64,000 bases of DNA from Pseudomonadota bacterium. Its GTDB lineage: Bacteria > Pseudomonadota > Gammaproteobacteria > Burkholderiales > Burkholderiaceae_C. Positions 44,167 to 53,117 of this stretch are shown piece by piece; the stretch's first letter is position 1, and each line of letters opens with the position of its first letter. A program made the position numbers and the translations under genes. The DNA lies in the NCBI GenBank assembly GCA_021783695.1, contig JAJXTO010000007.1, positions 39,494 through 103,493 of the forward strand, given 5' to 3'. A model generated the notes under the pieces. That model worked only from the letters and a program-made list of their open reading frames with translations, did no database searches and was not told the origin of the DNA.

Positions 44167-45366
44167 TCAGACGTTCTCGAAAATGCCGGCCGCCCCCTGC
44201 CCGGTGCCGATGCACATGGTCACCATGCTGTACCTGGCCTTGCGGCGGCGCATGCCGTAAATGGCCGTGGCCGCACGGACGGCACCGGTTGCGCCCAACG
44301 GGTGGCCCCAGGCGATGGCGCCGCCCAGCGGGTTGAGCACGTCGGGGTTGATGCCAAGGTCTTTGACCACGGCGAGCGACTGCGCGGCGAAGGCTTCATT
44401 CAGTTCGATCCAGCCGATGTCGTCGAGCTTGAGCCCGGCCTTGTCGAGCGCGGCGGGAATGGCGAACTTCGGCCCGATGCCCATGATCTCCGGCGGCACG
44501 CCGCGCACCGCAAAGCTGACGAAGCGCGCCAGCGGCACGAGGTTGAACTGCCTGAGAATCTTCTCGCTCACCAGGATGAGCGCGCCCGCGCCGTCGGAGG
44601 TTTGCGAGCTGTTGCCCGCAGTCACACTGCCCTTGGCGGCGAACACCGGCTTGAGCCGGGCCAGCGCTTCCAGCGTAGTGTCGGCGCGCGGGCCTTCATC
44701 CACGGTCATCTTGCGGGTCTTGATGTCCACCTCGGCCGTGCCCAGGCGGGGAAACTTCTCCACGATGTCCAGCGGGGTGATCTCCTCGTCGAACGCGCCC
44801 GCCGCGATGCCGGCCAGCGCCTTCTGGTGCGAGGCCAGCGCGAACGCGTCCTGCTCCTCGCGGCTCACTTTCCACTGTTGCGCCACTTTCTCGGCGGTCA
44901 TGCCCATGCCGTAGGCGATGCCCACATGCTCATTGTTGGCGAAGATGGCCGGGTTGAAGCTGGGATGGAAACCACCCATCGGCACACGGCTCATGCTCTC
45001 GGTGCCGCCGGCGATCATCACGTCGGCCTCGCCCACGCGAATGCGGTCTGCCGCCATCTGGATGGCGGTCACGCCCGACGCACAGAAGCGGTTGATGGTG
45101 ACCCCGCCCACAGTGTCAGGCAGGCCCGACAGCAGCGCGCCAATGCGCGCCACGTTCATCCCCTGGTCGCCCTCGGGCATGGCGCAGCCGATGATGGCAT
45201 CTTCGATCAGCTTGGGATCGAGATTGGGCACCTGCGCCAATGCGGCGCGGATGACGTGCACCAGCAGGTCGTCGGATCGGTAGTTTTTCAGCATCCCGCG
45301 CGGCGCTTTGCCCACCGGGGTTCGGGTGGCGGCAACGATATAGGCGTCTTGAACTTGTTTGCTCAT
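44167..45366 (-). CDS. Acetyl-CoA acyltransferase (thiolase, beta-oxidation)
   Basis: 399 residues, degradative thiolase size. Nucleophile Cys in INRFCASGVTAIQ, His in GGAIAWGHPLGATGA, and second Cys in VTMCIGTGQGAAGIF. It cleaves 3-ketoacyl-CoA to acetyl-CoA and a shortened acyl-CoA. The ATG has AGGAGAACAAC upstream and sits 20 bases after the stop of the multifunctional HAD/ECH gene, its functional partner. Confidence 0.95.
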   Translation of the reverse strand: MSKQVQDAYIVAATRTPVGKAPRGMLKNYRSDDLLVHVIRAALAQVPNLDPKLIEDAIIGCAMPEGDQGMNVARIGALLSGLPDTVGGVTINRFCASGVTAIQMAADRIRVGEADVMIAGGTESMSRVPMGGFHPSFNPAIFANNEHVGIAYGMGMTAEKVAQQWKVSREEQDAFALASHQKALAGIAAGAFDEEITPLDIVEKFPRLGTAEVDIKTRKMTVDEGPRADTTLEALARLKPVFAAKGSVTAGNSSQTSDGAGALILVSEKILRQFNLVPLARFVSFAVRGVPPEIMGIGPKFAIPAALDKAGLKLDDIGWIELNEAFAAQSLAVVKDLGINPDVLNPLGGAIAWGHPLGATGAVRAATAIYGMRRRKARYSMVTMCIGTGQGAAGIFENV

Positions 45367-45386
45367 GTTGTTCTCCTGATGGCGGA

Positions 45387-47786
45387 TCAGTTGCGCACCG
45401 GCTTGCCGGTTTGCAGCATGCCCATGATGCGTTCCTGGGTCTTGGCCTGGCCGAGCAGTTCGCAGAAATGCTTGCGTTCCAGCGCCATCAGCGTGGCCTC
45501 GTCGACCTGCGCACTTTCTTCCACGTCGCCGCCGCACAGCACGGTGGCAATGCGGGTGGCGATCTCGAAGTCATACGCCGAAATGAAGCCGCCATCGCGC
45601 AGATTGACGAGCTGCGCCTGGATGGTGGCCACGCCATTGCGTCCCAGCACCGGGAAGGTCTGGCCCGGCATGGGGGGACGATAGCCCGAATCGGCCATGC
45701 CGCGCGCCTGCGCGATGGCCACATGCAGCAACTCGTGGCTGTGCATCACGACCACGTCGCTGGGCTGCAGATAGCCCAACGCCCGGTTTTCCAGCGCGGA
45801 CTTGCCCACCGTGGCCATGGCCGCGGCCTGGAAGCCGGTCTTGAGGAAGTGCAGGATGTCGCCCCCCTGCGCCTGTTCCGCCGCGCGGCGGGCCAGATAG
45901 GTGAGGCCGCCGCCTCCCGGAACCAGGCCCACGCCCATTTCCACCAGTCCCATATAGCTCTCGAAATGCGCCACGCGACGGGCACAGTACACGCTCATCT
46001 CGGTACCGCCGCCCAGGGCGATTCCCGACACCGCGGCCACCGTAGGCACTTGGGCGTAGCGCAGGGCGAGCATCAGATCCTGCAGCTTCTTTTCTTCTGG
46101 CTCGATGGCCTTGGGGCCGCCCGCCATGAAGGCCGGCATCATGGACTGAAGATCGGCCCCGGCGCTGAACGGCCCACCCGACAGCGAGGTGGGTTGCCAG
46201 ATCACCAGCCCTTTGTAGCCCGCCTCGGCCAGCGCGATGCCCTTGTGCAGGCCACTGATGACGCCGGGGCCGATGGTGTTCATCTTGGTCTTGAGGCTGG
46301 CGATGAGCACGTCATCGCCACCAGGAGCCGTCCAAAGGCGCATGGAGTCGTCTTCGAACACGGTGTTGCCCGCCGTGCGCGGGTCGGGCGCGTTCTCGCC
46401 CAAAACGGACTGCAGGAAGGGCTGGCGGGCATAGACCGGCAGGGTGGATCGGCCTATGAAGCTGTTCTTCGCCGCGGAATATGACCCCTCAGGTTTATGC
46501 ACTCCGTCCACCTGACGCACCCATTCGGGCAGCGGCGCGCTGCACAGCGCCTTGCCTGCGGCAATGTCTTCGCTGATCCAGTCGGCGATCTGCTTCCAGC
46601 CCGCTGCCTGCCAGCTCTCGAACGGGCCTTCGTTCCAGCCGAAGCCCCAACGGATGGCGAAGTCGAGGTCGCGGGCGTTGTCGGCGATGTCGGCAAGGTG
46701 CAGGGCCACGTAATGCCACACGTCGCGGAAGATGCTCCAGAGAAACTGCGCCTGCGGGTTGCTCGATTCGCGCAGCAGCCTGAAGCGCTCGGCCGCCGGT
46801 TTTTTCAGCATGCGCGCGACGATCTCGTCGGCCTTGCCGCCCGCGGGCGCATAGTCACCCTTGACCGGGTCGAATTTCAGGATGTCCCGTCCGGCTTTTT
46901 TGTAGAAACCGGCGCCGCTCTTCTGCCCCAGCGCGCCGTTGGCCACCAGGGTGGCGAGCACGGGCGGAGTGGCGTAGAGCGCGGCGAACGGGTCCTTGTC
47001 CAGCGGCAGGGTGTCCTGCATGGTCTTGATGACATGGGCCATGGTGTCCAGGCCGACCACGTCGGAGGTGCGGAAGGTCGCGCTCTTGGCACGGCCGAGC
47101 TTGGCTCCGGTGAGGTCGTCGATGACGTCGAACCCCAGGCCGAACTTCTCCCCTTCCTTGATGACCGCCAGAATGGAGAACACCCCGACGCGGTTGGCGA
47201 CGAAGTTGGGCGTGTCTTTCGCCCGCACCACGCCCTTGCCCAGAGTGGTGGTGAGGAAGGTTTCCAGCCGGTCGAGGATGGCAGCGTCGGTGTGTGCGGT
47301 GGGGATGAGTTCCACCAGATGCATATAGCGCGGCGGGTTGAAGAAGTGCACGCCGCAGAAGCGCGCTTTCAGCGTGTCGTCGAATCCGTCGGACAGGGCG
47401 TTGATCGACAGGCCCGAGGTGTTGGAGGCGAAGATGCTGTTTGCCCCAAGGTGCGGCGTGACCTTCTTGTACAGAGCGTGCTTCCAGTCCATGCGCTCGG
47501 CAATGGCCTCGATCACCAGATCGCAATCCTGCAGCAGCGCCAGATCGGTGTCGTAGTTGGCCTGGGCGATCAGCGGCGCTTCGGCCGCTTCACCCAAAGG
47601 CGCGGGGCTGAGTTTCTTCAGGTTGGCCACGGCCTTGTCGACGATACCATTCTTGTTGCCGTCTTTGGCGGGCAGATCGAACAGCACCACAGGCACGCGG
47701 GCGTTGACGCAGTGGGCGGCGATCTGCGCGCCCATCACCCCGGCGCCGAGCACCGCGACCTTGCGGATATGGAGAGTTTGAGTCAT
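45387..47786 (-). CDS. 3-Hydroxyacyl-CoA dehydrogenase / enoyl-CoA hydratase
   Basis: 799 residues. The N-terminal NAD-binding HAD domain (VAVLGAGVMGAQIAAHC) and two HAD C-terminal domains come first, followed by a crotonase domain (~510-720, FSAGADLQSMM, VAAVSGIALGGGTEMSVYC). This is the FadN-type order, reversed relative to E. coli FadB. It performs hydration and oxidation steps of beta-oxidation. It lies 17 bases after the acyl-CoA dehydrogenase gene in the same operon. Confidence 0.94.
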   Translation of the reverse strand: MTQTLHIRKVAVLGAGVMGAQIAAHCVNARVPVVLFDLPAKDGNKNGIVDKAVANLKKLSPAPLGEAAEAPLIAQANYDTDLALLQDCDLVIEAIAERMDWKHALYKKVTPHLGANSIFASNTSGLSINALSDGFDDTLKARFCGVHFFNPPRYMHLVELIPTAHTDAAILDRLETFLTTTLGKGVVRAKDTPNFVANRVGVFSILAVIKEGEKFGLGFDVIDDLTGAKLGRAKSATFRTSDVVGLDTMAHVIKTMQDTLPLDKDPFAALYATPPVLATLVANGALGQKSGAGFYKKAGRDILKFDPVKGDYAPAGGKADEIVARMLKKPAAERFRLLRESSNPQAQFLWSIFRDVWHYVALHLADIADNARDLDFAIRWGFGWNEGPFESWQAAGWKQIADWISEDIAAGKALCSAPLPEWVRQVDGVHKPEGSYSAAKNSFIGRSTLPVYARQPFLQSVLGENAPDPRTAGNTVFEDDSMRLWTAPGGDDVLIASLKTKMNTIGPGVISGLHKGIALAEAGYKGLVIWQPTSLSGGPFSAGADLQSMMPAFMAGGPKAIEPEEKKLQDLMLALRYAQVPTVAAVSGIALGGGTEMSVYCARRVAHFESYMGLVEMGVGLVPGGGGLTYLARRAAEQAQGGDILHFLKTGFQAAAMATVGKSALENRALGYLQPSDVVVMHSHELLHVAIAQARGMADSGYRPPMPGQTFPVLGRNGVATIQAQLVNLRDGGFISAYDFEIATRIATVLCGGDVEESAQVDEATLMALERKHFCELLGQAKTQERIMGMLQTGKPVRN

Positions 47787-47803
47787 TGCGGTTCCTTGCG
47801 TGG

Positions 47804-49600
47804 TCAGGCGAACACCGCCTCGGTGTCCATGAGGGATCTGGCGCCGCTGCGCGCCATGCGAATGGCCGCGGCGGATTCAGGATAGAGCCGCGCGAAATAA
47901 AACCGTGCGGTCTGCAGCTTGGCCTGGTAGAAGGGCGAGGCGTCGCCTGCGGCGATTTTGCGCAGCGCCACCTGCGCCATGCGGGCAAAGGCGTAGGAGA
48001 ACACCACATGCCCGGCCACGCGCAGGTAAGGCACTGCCGCAGCGCCCACTTCGTCCTTGTCGGCCATGGCCTTCATGCCAAGTTCCATGGTGAGTTTCTG
48101 CATTTTGTCGGCGAGATCGGCCAGCGGGTTGACGAACTCCTGCATGACCTCGTTGACGCCCTCCTCTTCGATGAAATCGGTGAGGATCTTGCCGAGCTTG
48201 CGCAGCCGCGCGCCGCCGTCCATCAACACCTTGCGGCCCAGCAGGTCGAGTGCCTGGATGGTGTTGGTGCCCTCATAGATGAGGTTGATGCGGGCGTCGC
48301 GCACGAACTGCTCCATGCCCCATTCGCGGATGTAGCCGTGCCCGCCGAACACCTGCAGGCATTCGTTGGTGGCCTGCAGGCCGTTGTCGGTGATGAAGGC
48401 CTTGACGATGGGGGTGAGCAGGGACACCAGATCGTCCGCGTCCTTGCGCGCCTCGGCATCGGGGTGATGCAGGGACTGGTCGAGCAGCAGCGCCACCCAG
48501 TAGGCAAGGAAACGCCCGCCCTCGGCCCAGGCGCGCGCGGTCAGCAACATGCGGCGCACGTCGGGGTGGACGAGGATGGGATCGGCCGGTTTGTCCGGCG
48601 CTTTCGGGCCGGTGAGCGCGCGCATCTGCAGCCGGTCGCGGGCGTAAGCCAGGGCGTTTTGGTAGGCCACTTCGGTCAGGCCGAGCGACTGCATGCCGAC
48701 GCCCAGCCGGGCGCCGTTCATCATCACGAACATCGCGGCCAGGCCCTTGTTGGGCTCGCCCACCATCCAGCCCTGCGCGTCTTCCAGAGTCATCTGGCAG
48801 GTGGAGTTGGCGTGAATGCCCATCTTGTGTTCGATGCCCGAGCAGAAGATGCCGTTGCGCGCTCCCGCCTTGCCTGCGGCGTCTGGCGTGAACTTGGGCA
48901 CGATGAACAGCGAGATGCCCTTGCTGCCTTCGGGTGCATCCGGCAGCTTGGCCAGCACCATGTGAATGATGTTCTCGGCCAGATCATGTTCGCCGCTGGA
49001 GATGAAAATCTTCTGCCCGCTGATCCTGTAGCTGCCGTCGTCCTGCGGCACGGCCTTGCTGCGGATCAGTCCCAGGTCGGTGCCGCAGTGCGGCTCGGTC
49101 AGGCACATGGTGCCGGTCCACTCGCCAGCCACCATCTTGGGGAGAAAAAGCTGTTTTTGCGCGTCGCTGCCATGCGCCCACAGCAGTTCGACCGCGCCTT
49201 GTGTCAGGCCGGGATACATGGTCCAGGCTTGGTTGGCAGCGTTCTGCATTTCATGCACGGCGTTACCCACCAGATGCGGCAAGCCCTGTCCGCCAAATTC
49301 TGGATCGGCGGTCAGCGAAGTCCATCCCGCCTGCACGAACTGATCCCACGCCGACTTGAACCCCTGGGGCGTGGTGACGGCATGCGTCTGCGCGTCATAG
49401 TGGCAGCCCTCGATATCGCCGCTGGCATTCAGTGGCTGCAGCACTGCGCTGCAGAACTTGCCTGCTTCTTCGCAGACCTGATTGATGAGCTCGGCGTCAA
49501 CCTCCTGATAGGGCGGCAGCGCCTTGAGGGTGCCGACCGCATCGAGCACCTCATGCATGACGAACTGCATGTCTCGCAACGGCGGGGTGTATTGGGGCAT
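47804..49600 (-). CDS. Acyl-CoA dehydrogenase, long form
   Basis: 598 residues, larger than the ~380-residue core because it has an N-terminal extension (YTPPLRDMQFVMHEVLDAVG) and a C-terminal acyl-CoA dehydrogenase-like domain. FAD contacts in GTMCLTEPHCGTDLG and the catalytic Glu in LIYEGTNTIQALDLLG are intact. First enzyme of the cycle. The ATG is preceded by AAGGAGACTTCC. It follows the TetR gene by 38 bases, so the regulator and enzymes share one transcript. Confidence 0.94.
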   Translation of the reverse strand: MPQYTPPLRDMQFVMHEVLDAVGTLKALPPYQEVDAELINQVCEEAGKFCSAVLQPLNASGDIEGCHYDAQTHAVTTPQGFKSAWDQFVQAGWTSLTADPEFGGQGLPHLVGNAVHEMQNAANQAWTMYPGLTQGAVELLWAHGSDAQKQLFLPKMVAGEWTGTMCLTEPHCGTDLGLIRSKAVPQDDGSYRISGQKIFISSGEHDLAENIIHMVLAKLPDAPEGSKGISLFIVPKFTPDAAGKAGARNGIFCSGIEHKMGIHANSTCQMTLEDAQGWMVGEPNKGLAAMFVMMNGARLGVGMQSLGLTEVAYQNALAYARDRLQMRALTGPKAPDKPADPILVHPDVRRMLLTARAWAEGGRFLAYWVALLLDQSLHHPDAEARKDADDLVSLLTPIVKAFITDNGLQATNECLQVFGGHGYIREWGMEQFVRDARINLIYEGTNTIQALDLLGRKVLMDGGARLRKLGKILTDFIEEEGVNEVMQEFVNPLADLADKMQKLTMELGMKAMADKDEVGAAAVPYLRVAGHVVFSYAFARMAQVALRKIAAGDASPFYQAKLQTARFYFARLYPESAAAIRMARSGARSLMDTEAVFA

Positions 49601-49638
49601 GGAAGTCTCCTTTGGATTTGGGGCGATGACAGAACAGT

Positions 49639-50418
49639 TCAGTGCGCGGCGTCGCTCTCGGTGGTACTGGCCGGGTGCGCTTGGCAGGGGGTGAGCAGCG
49701 CCAGCCCGGCAGGCGTGGCCTGCGCCCGCAGCAGCGCATCGAGGCTGCGGCAGGCCAGCTCCAGACTGTTGGGCAACTTCAGCAGACGGGCGTCGTGGTG
49801 CAGGGCCAGGATGTAGCCGTGAATTTGAAACATCAGTTGTTGCGGGTCCGTGTCGACCTTGAGATGACCGCACTCGATCGCCTGGCCAATGGCGCGGCGC
49901 ACGGCGCCATGCCAAGTCTGGATCATGGCCACCAGCGCGTCGCGCACGGGGCCAGGACGGTCATCGAACTCCACCGCGCTGGAGATGTAGATGCAACCCG
50001 TCTCCATTTCCACACTCACCCGTTGCAACCAGCGCTGCACCATGGCGGCCAGACGCGGCATGCCGCGGGGCTGCGCAATGGCGCGGTAGAACACTTCCTG
50101 CTCGAACTGGTCGTGATACGAGCGGATGACGGCGATCTGCAAGTCCTCGCGCGAGCCGAAGTGGGCGAATACGCCGGACTTGCTCATGTCCATGCGATCG
50201 GCCAGCACACCAATGGACAATCCTTCCAAGCCAATGCGCCCGGCCATCTGCAAAGCGCAATCGATGATCGCCTGCCGGGTTTGCCGCCCCTTGGCAGAGC
50301 CGCTGAGCGGGGCGGCTTCCGGCGCGGACACGCTCGCCGGGTCTTCCGCCGGTCGCTTGCTGGCAGCCGACTTGCGCGGCGCGCGACGGGTGGATGCAGC
50401 CGAAGGGTTGGAATTCAT
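49639..50418 (-). CDS. TetR-family regulator of the beta-oxidation operon
   Basis: 259 residues. A ~40-residue Ala/Pro/Lys-rich tail precedes the TetR helix-turn-helix (RQTRQAIIDCALQMAGRIGL, then DMSKSGVFAHFGSREDLQIA). The ligand domain has the WLQRVSVEMETGCIYISSAV segment. As first gene of the operon, with an operator-like palindrome over its start site, it is probably an acyl-CoA-responsive autorepressor, like FadP described for betaproteobacterial fatty acid genes. There is no good ribosome binding site; an 8-codon frame (ATG at 50441) ends in TGA overlapping its ATG, which may couple translation. Confidence 0.87.
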   Translation of the reverse strand: MNSNPSAASTRRAPRKSAASKRPAEDPASVSAPEAAPLSGSAKGRQTRQAIIDCALQMAGRIGLEGLSIGVLADRMDMSKSGVFAHFGSREDLQIAVIRSYHDQFEQEVFYRAIAQPRGMPRLAAMVQRWLQRVSVEMETGCIYISSAVEFDDRPGPVRDALVAMIQTWHGAVRRAIGQAIECGHLKVDTDPQQLMFQIHGYILALHHDARLLKLPNSLELACRSLDALLRAQATPAGLALLTPCQAHPASTTESDAAH

Positions 50419-50453
50419 GGGGCGCAGGAAGAAGGGAGCATGCGTAGCAAAAA

Positions 50454-50465
50454 ACGAACGGTCGT
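50454..50465. promoter_or_regulatory. Operator-like palindrome at the fad operon start site
   Basis: ACGAACGGTCGT is a 12-base imperfect palindrome (10 of 12 positions symmetric), flanked by an A-run. It begins directly after the -10 element and covers the predicted start site, where a TetR-type repressor would block transcription. Binding by the adjacent regulator is inference. Confidence 0.55.
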
Positions 50466-50494
50466 ACTATTTCTGATTCTCGGCACTTTGTCAA
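50466..50494 (-). promoter_or_regulatory. Sigma70-type promoter of the TetR-fad operon
   Basis: On the minus strand: perfect -35 TTGACA (50494-50489), exact 17-base spacer, -10 AATAGT (50471-50466, 4 of 6). The start site is predicted at about 50459, 40 bases before the TetR ATG. Confidence 0.7.
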
Positions 50495-50565
50495 CCCGCG
50501 GCACGCGATAGGGATTTGCCACCTAAACTTTCAATGTCGTCCCTGACCCCAACGCCTGAACCACC

Positions 50566-52650
50566 ATGTCCGTCTCTCCACCTGCTGCAGCCTCCGACTC
50601 CACCGTGGTGCGCGGCGCCTGTCCGCACGACTGCCCCGATACCTGCGCCCTGCTCGTCACCGTCAAGGACGGCGTGGCCATCGGCGTGCGCGGCGACCCC
50701 GACCATCCCACCACGCACGGCAAGCTGTGCACCAAGGTCGCCCGCTACACCGAGCGCACCTATCACCCAGGCCGCCTGCTGCAGCCGATGAAGCGCGTCG
50801 GCCCCAAGGGCAGTGGGCAGTTCGCACCAGTGCGCTGGGACGAGGCGCTCACCGACATCGCGGCAAAGCTGAAAGCCATCGCCGCCCGCGACCCGCAGGC
50901 CATCCTGCCCTATTCCTACGGCGGCACGCTGGGTTTTGTGCAGGGCGAGAGCATGGCGGCGCGCTTCTTCCACAAGCTCGGCGCCAGTTTGCTCGACCGC
51001 ACCATCTGCTCCACCGCGGGCGAGGCCGGGCTGGGCGCAGTGATCGGCGGCAAACTGGGCATGGACGTGGAGCAGTTCGCGCACAGCAGGCTCATCCTCA
51101 TCTGGGGCAGCAACAGCATCACCAGCAATCTGCATTTCTGGACGTATGCGCAACAGGCCAAGCGCGCAGGCGCGCGGCTGGTGTGCATCGATCCCTGGCG
51201 CAACGACACCGCTGAGAAGTGCCACGAGCACGTGCAACTGCGCCCCGGCACCGATGCCGCGCTGGCCTACGCGCTGATGCACGAACTCATCACCCACGAC
51301 TGGCTGGATCACGACTACATCGCCCGATACACCTTGGGCTTCGAGGCGCTCAAGGCCCGCGCCATGGAGTGGCCGCCCGAGCGCGCGGCGCAGGTATGCG
51401 GCGTGTCAGCCGGGCAAATCCGCCAACTGGCGCATGACTACGGCGCGCTGTCGCCAGCCGCCATCCGCATGAACTACGGCCTGCAGCGCGTGCGTGGCGG
51501 CGCCAACGCGGTACGCGCCATCGCCTGTCTGCCGGCGCTGGTGGGCGCCTGGCGGCACGACGCCGGCGGTCTGCTGATGTCCAGCTCCAACCACTTCAAG
51601 GCCGACACCGCCGCGCTGGAGCGCCCCGACCTGCTGGCCGGACGGACGCCACGCACCTTGAACATGGTGACCATCGGTGACGATCTGCTGCGCGAGGCCT
51701 GTCCAACCTTCGGCCCGAAGATCGAAGCGGTCATCGTCTACAACAGCAACCCGCTGGCGGTTGCGCCCGAGGGCGACAAGGTGCGGCGCGGTTTCGCCCG
51801 CGACGACCTGTTCACCGTTGTGCTGGAGCACTTCCAGACTGACACCGCCGATTACGCCGACTATGTGTTGTCGGCCACCACTCAACTCGAACATCTGGAC
51901 GTGCACAAGGCCTACGGCCACCGCTACTGGCTGGCGAACAACGCCGCCATCGCCCCAATCGGGCAGGCCAAGCCGAACACCGAAATCTTCCGTCTGCTGG
52001 CCGCGCGCATGGGCTTCATCGACGCCTGCTTTGCCGAGACCGATGCGCAGATCGCCGCGCAGGCCATCGCCCCCGACCCACGCAACGGCGGCATCACCTG
52101 GGAACAGTTGCAGACCAGCGGCTGGGCCAAGCTGCCCGGCGCCGCAGCGCCGTTTGCGCACGGCGGCTTTCCCACGCCGTCGGGCAAGTGCGAGTTCTGG
52201 TCACAACGCGAAATGGACGCCGGCCGCGACCCGCTGCCCGACGTGCTGCTGCCTCACGAGTGCGCCGAAACCACGCCCGGGCTGGCCATGCGCTACCCCC
52301 TGGCGATGATCTCGCCGCCGGCGCGCAACTTCCTCAACTCCAGCTTCGTCAATGTGGACAGCCTGCGCAAACTGGAAGGCGAACCGCTGCTGCTGCTCCA
52401 CCCGGAAGATGCCGAGGCACGCGGCATTGCAGACGGCCAGATGGTGCGCAGCTTCAACGACCGCGGCGCGTATCTCTGTCGCGCCCACATCAGCGACCGC
52501 ACCCGCCCCGGACAGGTCGTCGCCCTGGGCATCTGGTGGCGCAAGCTCAGCCCCGGCGGCACCAACGCCAACCAGCTCACTCACCAGCGCCTGACCGACC
52601 TGGGCGGCGGGCCGTGTTTCTACGATTGCTTAGTGGAAGTCTCACCATGA
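50566..52650 (+). CDS. Cytosolic molybdopterin oxidoreductase with N-terminal [4Fe-4S] site
   Basis: 694 residues, DMSO-reductase superfamily, resembling the MopB_3 group of unknown substrate. The N-terminal cluster site is CPHDCPDTC plus a fourth Cys about 27 residues on (GKLCTK). RTICSTAGEAG may contain the Cys that binds Mo. The MGD-binding blocks WGSNSITSNLHFWTYAQQ and SPGGTNANQLTHQ (C-terminal) are present. No Tat signal, so it is cytoplasmic. No electron-transfer subunit is adjacent. It overlaps a phosphatase-like gene by four bases. Divergent from the TetR gene. Confidence 0.88.
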   Translation: MSVSPPAAASDSTVVRGACPHDCPDTCALLVTVKDGVAIGVRGDPDHPTTHGKLCTKVARYTERTYHPGRLLQPMKRVGPKGSGQFAPVRWDEALTDIAAKLKAIAARDPQAILPYSYGGTLGFVQGESMAARFFHKLGASLLDRTICSTAGEAGLGAVIGGKLGMDVEQFAHSRLILIWGSNSITSNLHFWTYAQQAKRAGARLVCIDPWRNDTAEKCHEHVQLRPGTDAALAYALMHELITHDWLDHDYIARYTLGFEALKARAMEWPPERAAQVCGVSAGQIRQLAHDYGALSPAAIRMNYGLQRVRGGANAVRAIACLPALVGAWRHDAGGLLMSSSNHFKADTAALERPDLLAGRTPRTLNMVTIGDDLLREACPTFGPKIEAVIVYNSNPLAVAPEGDKVRRGFARDDLFTVVLEHFQTDTADYADYVLSATTQLEHLDVHKAYGHRYWLANNAAIAPIGQAKPNTEIFRLLAARMGFIDACFAETDAQIAAQAIAPDPRNGGITWEQLQTSGWAKLPGAAAPFAHGGFPTPSGKCEFWSQREMDAGRDPLPDVLLPHECAETTPGLAMRYPLAMISPPARNFLNSSFVNVDSLRKLEGEPLLLLHPEDAEARGIADGQMVRSFNDRGAYLCRAHISDRTRPGQVVALGIWWRKLSPGGTNANQLTHQRLTDLGGGPCFYDCLVEVSP

Positions 52651-53114
52651 CATCGCAATCGCCGCCCGCGATCGGCGCTGAAAACACATTTCAGGTTTTT
52701 GACTGGCTATGGTCTTCAGGCCAGCCCAGCGCCGACGACATCCGTGCTTTGCCGTTGCTCGGCGTGGACGTCGTCATCAATCTTGCGCTGCCAACGTCCT
52801 CGAACGCATTACCCGGCGAAGCGGAACTGGTTGCAGGACAGGGCATGAGCTACGTCCAGATTCCCGTGCTTTGGGAGCATCCAAAGCCGGAACAATTCGC
52901 CCAGTTCGCTGGTGTGTTGAACGCTTACGCGCAACGCAAAGTCTGGCTGCATTGCGCAAAAAATATGCGTGCCTCTGCCTTCATCTATCTCTATCGCAAA
53001 CTGATTCTTGAAGAAACTGAGGAGCAGTCGCGGTTTCCAATGCGGCACATCTGGAGCCCGAACGCGATCTGGCGCGCGTGGATCGACAGCGTTTGTGCCG
53101 CGCACACGCGCTGA
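52647..53114 (+). CDS. Protein tyrosine phosphatase-like (DUF442-type) protein
   Basis: 155 residues. The fold pattern FDWLWSSGQPSADDIRAL, then LLGVDVVINLALP matches small bacterial dual-specificity phosphatases. The P-loop reads WLHCAKNMRASAFIYLYR: the Cys and Arg are separated by four residues instead of the usual five, so activity is uncertain. The ATG overlaps the oxidoreductase stop (ATGA), which indicates co-translation. It ends 3 bases before the convergent dsbD stop. Confidence 0.75.
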   Translation: MTSQSPPAIGAENTFQVFDWLWSSGQPSADDIRALPLLGVDVVINLALPTSSNALPGEAELVAGQGMSYVQIPVLWEHPKPEQFAQFAGVLNAYAQRKVWLHCAKNMRASAFIYLYRKLILEETEEQSRFPMRHIWSPNAIWRAWIDSVCAAHTR

Positions 53115-53117
53115 GCC

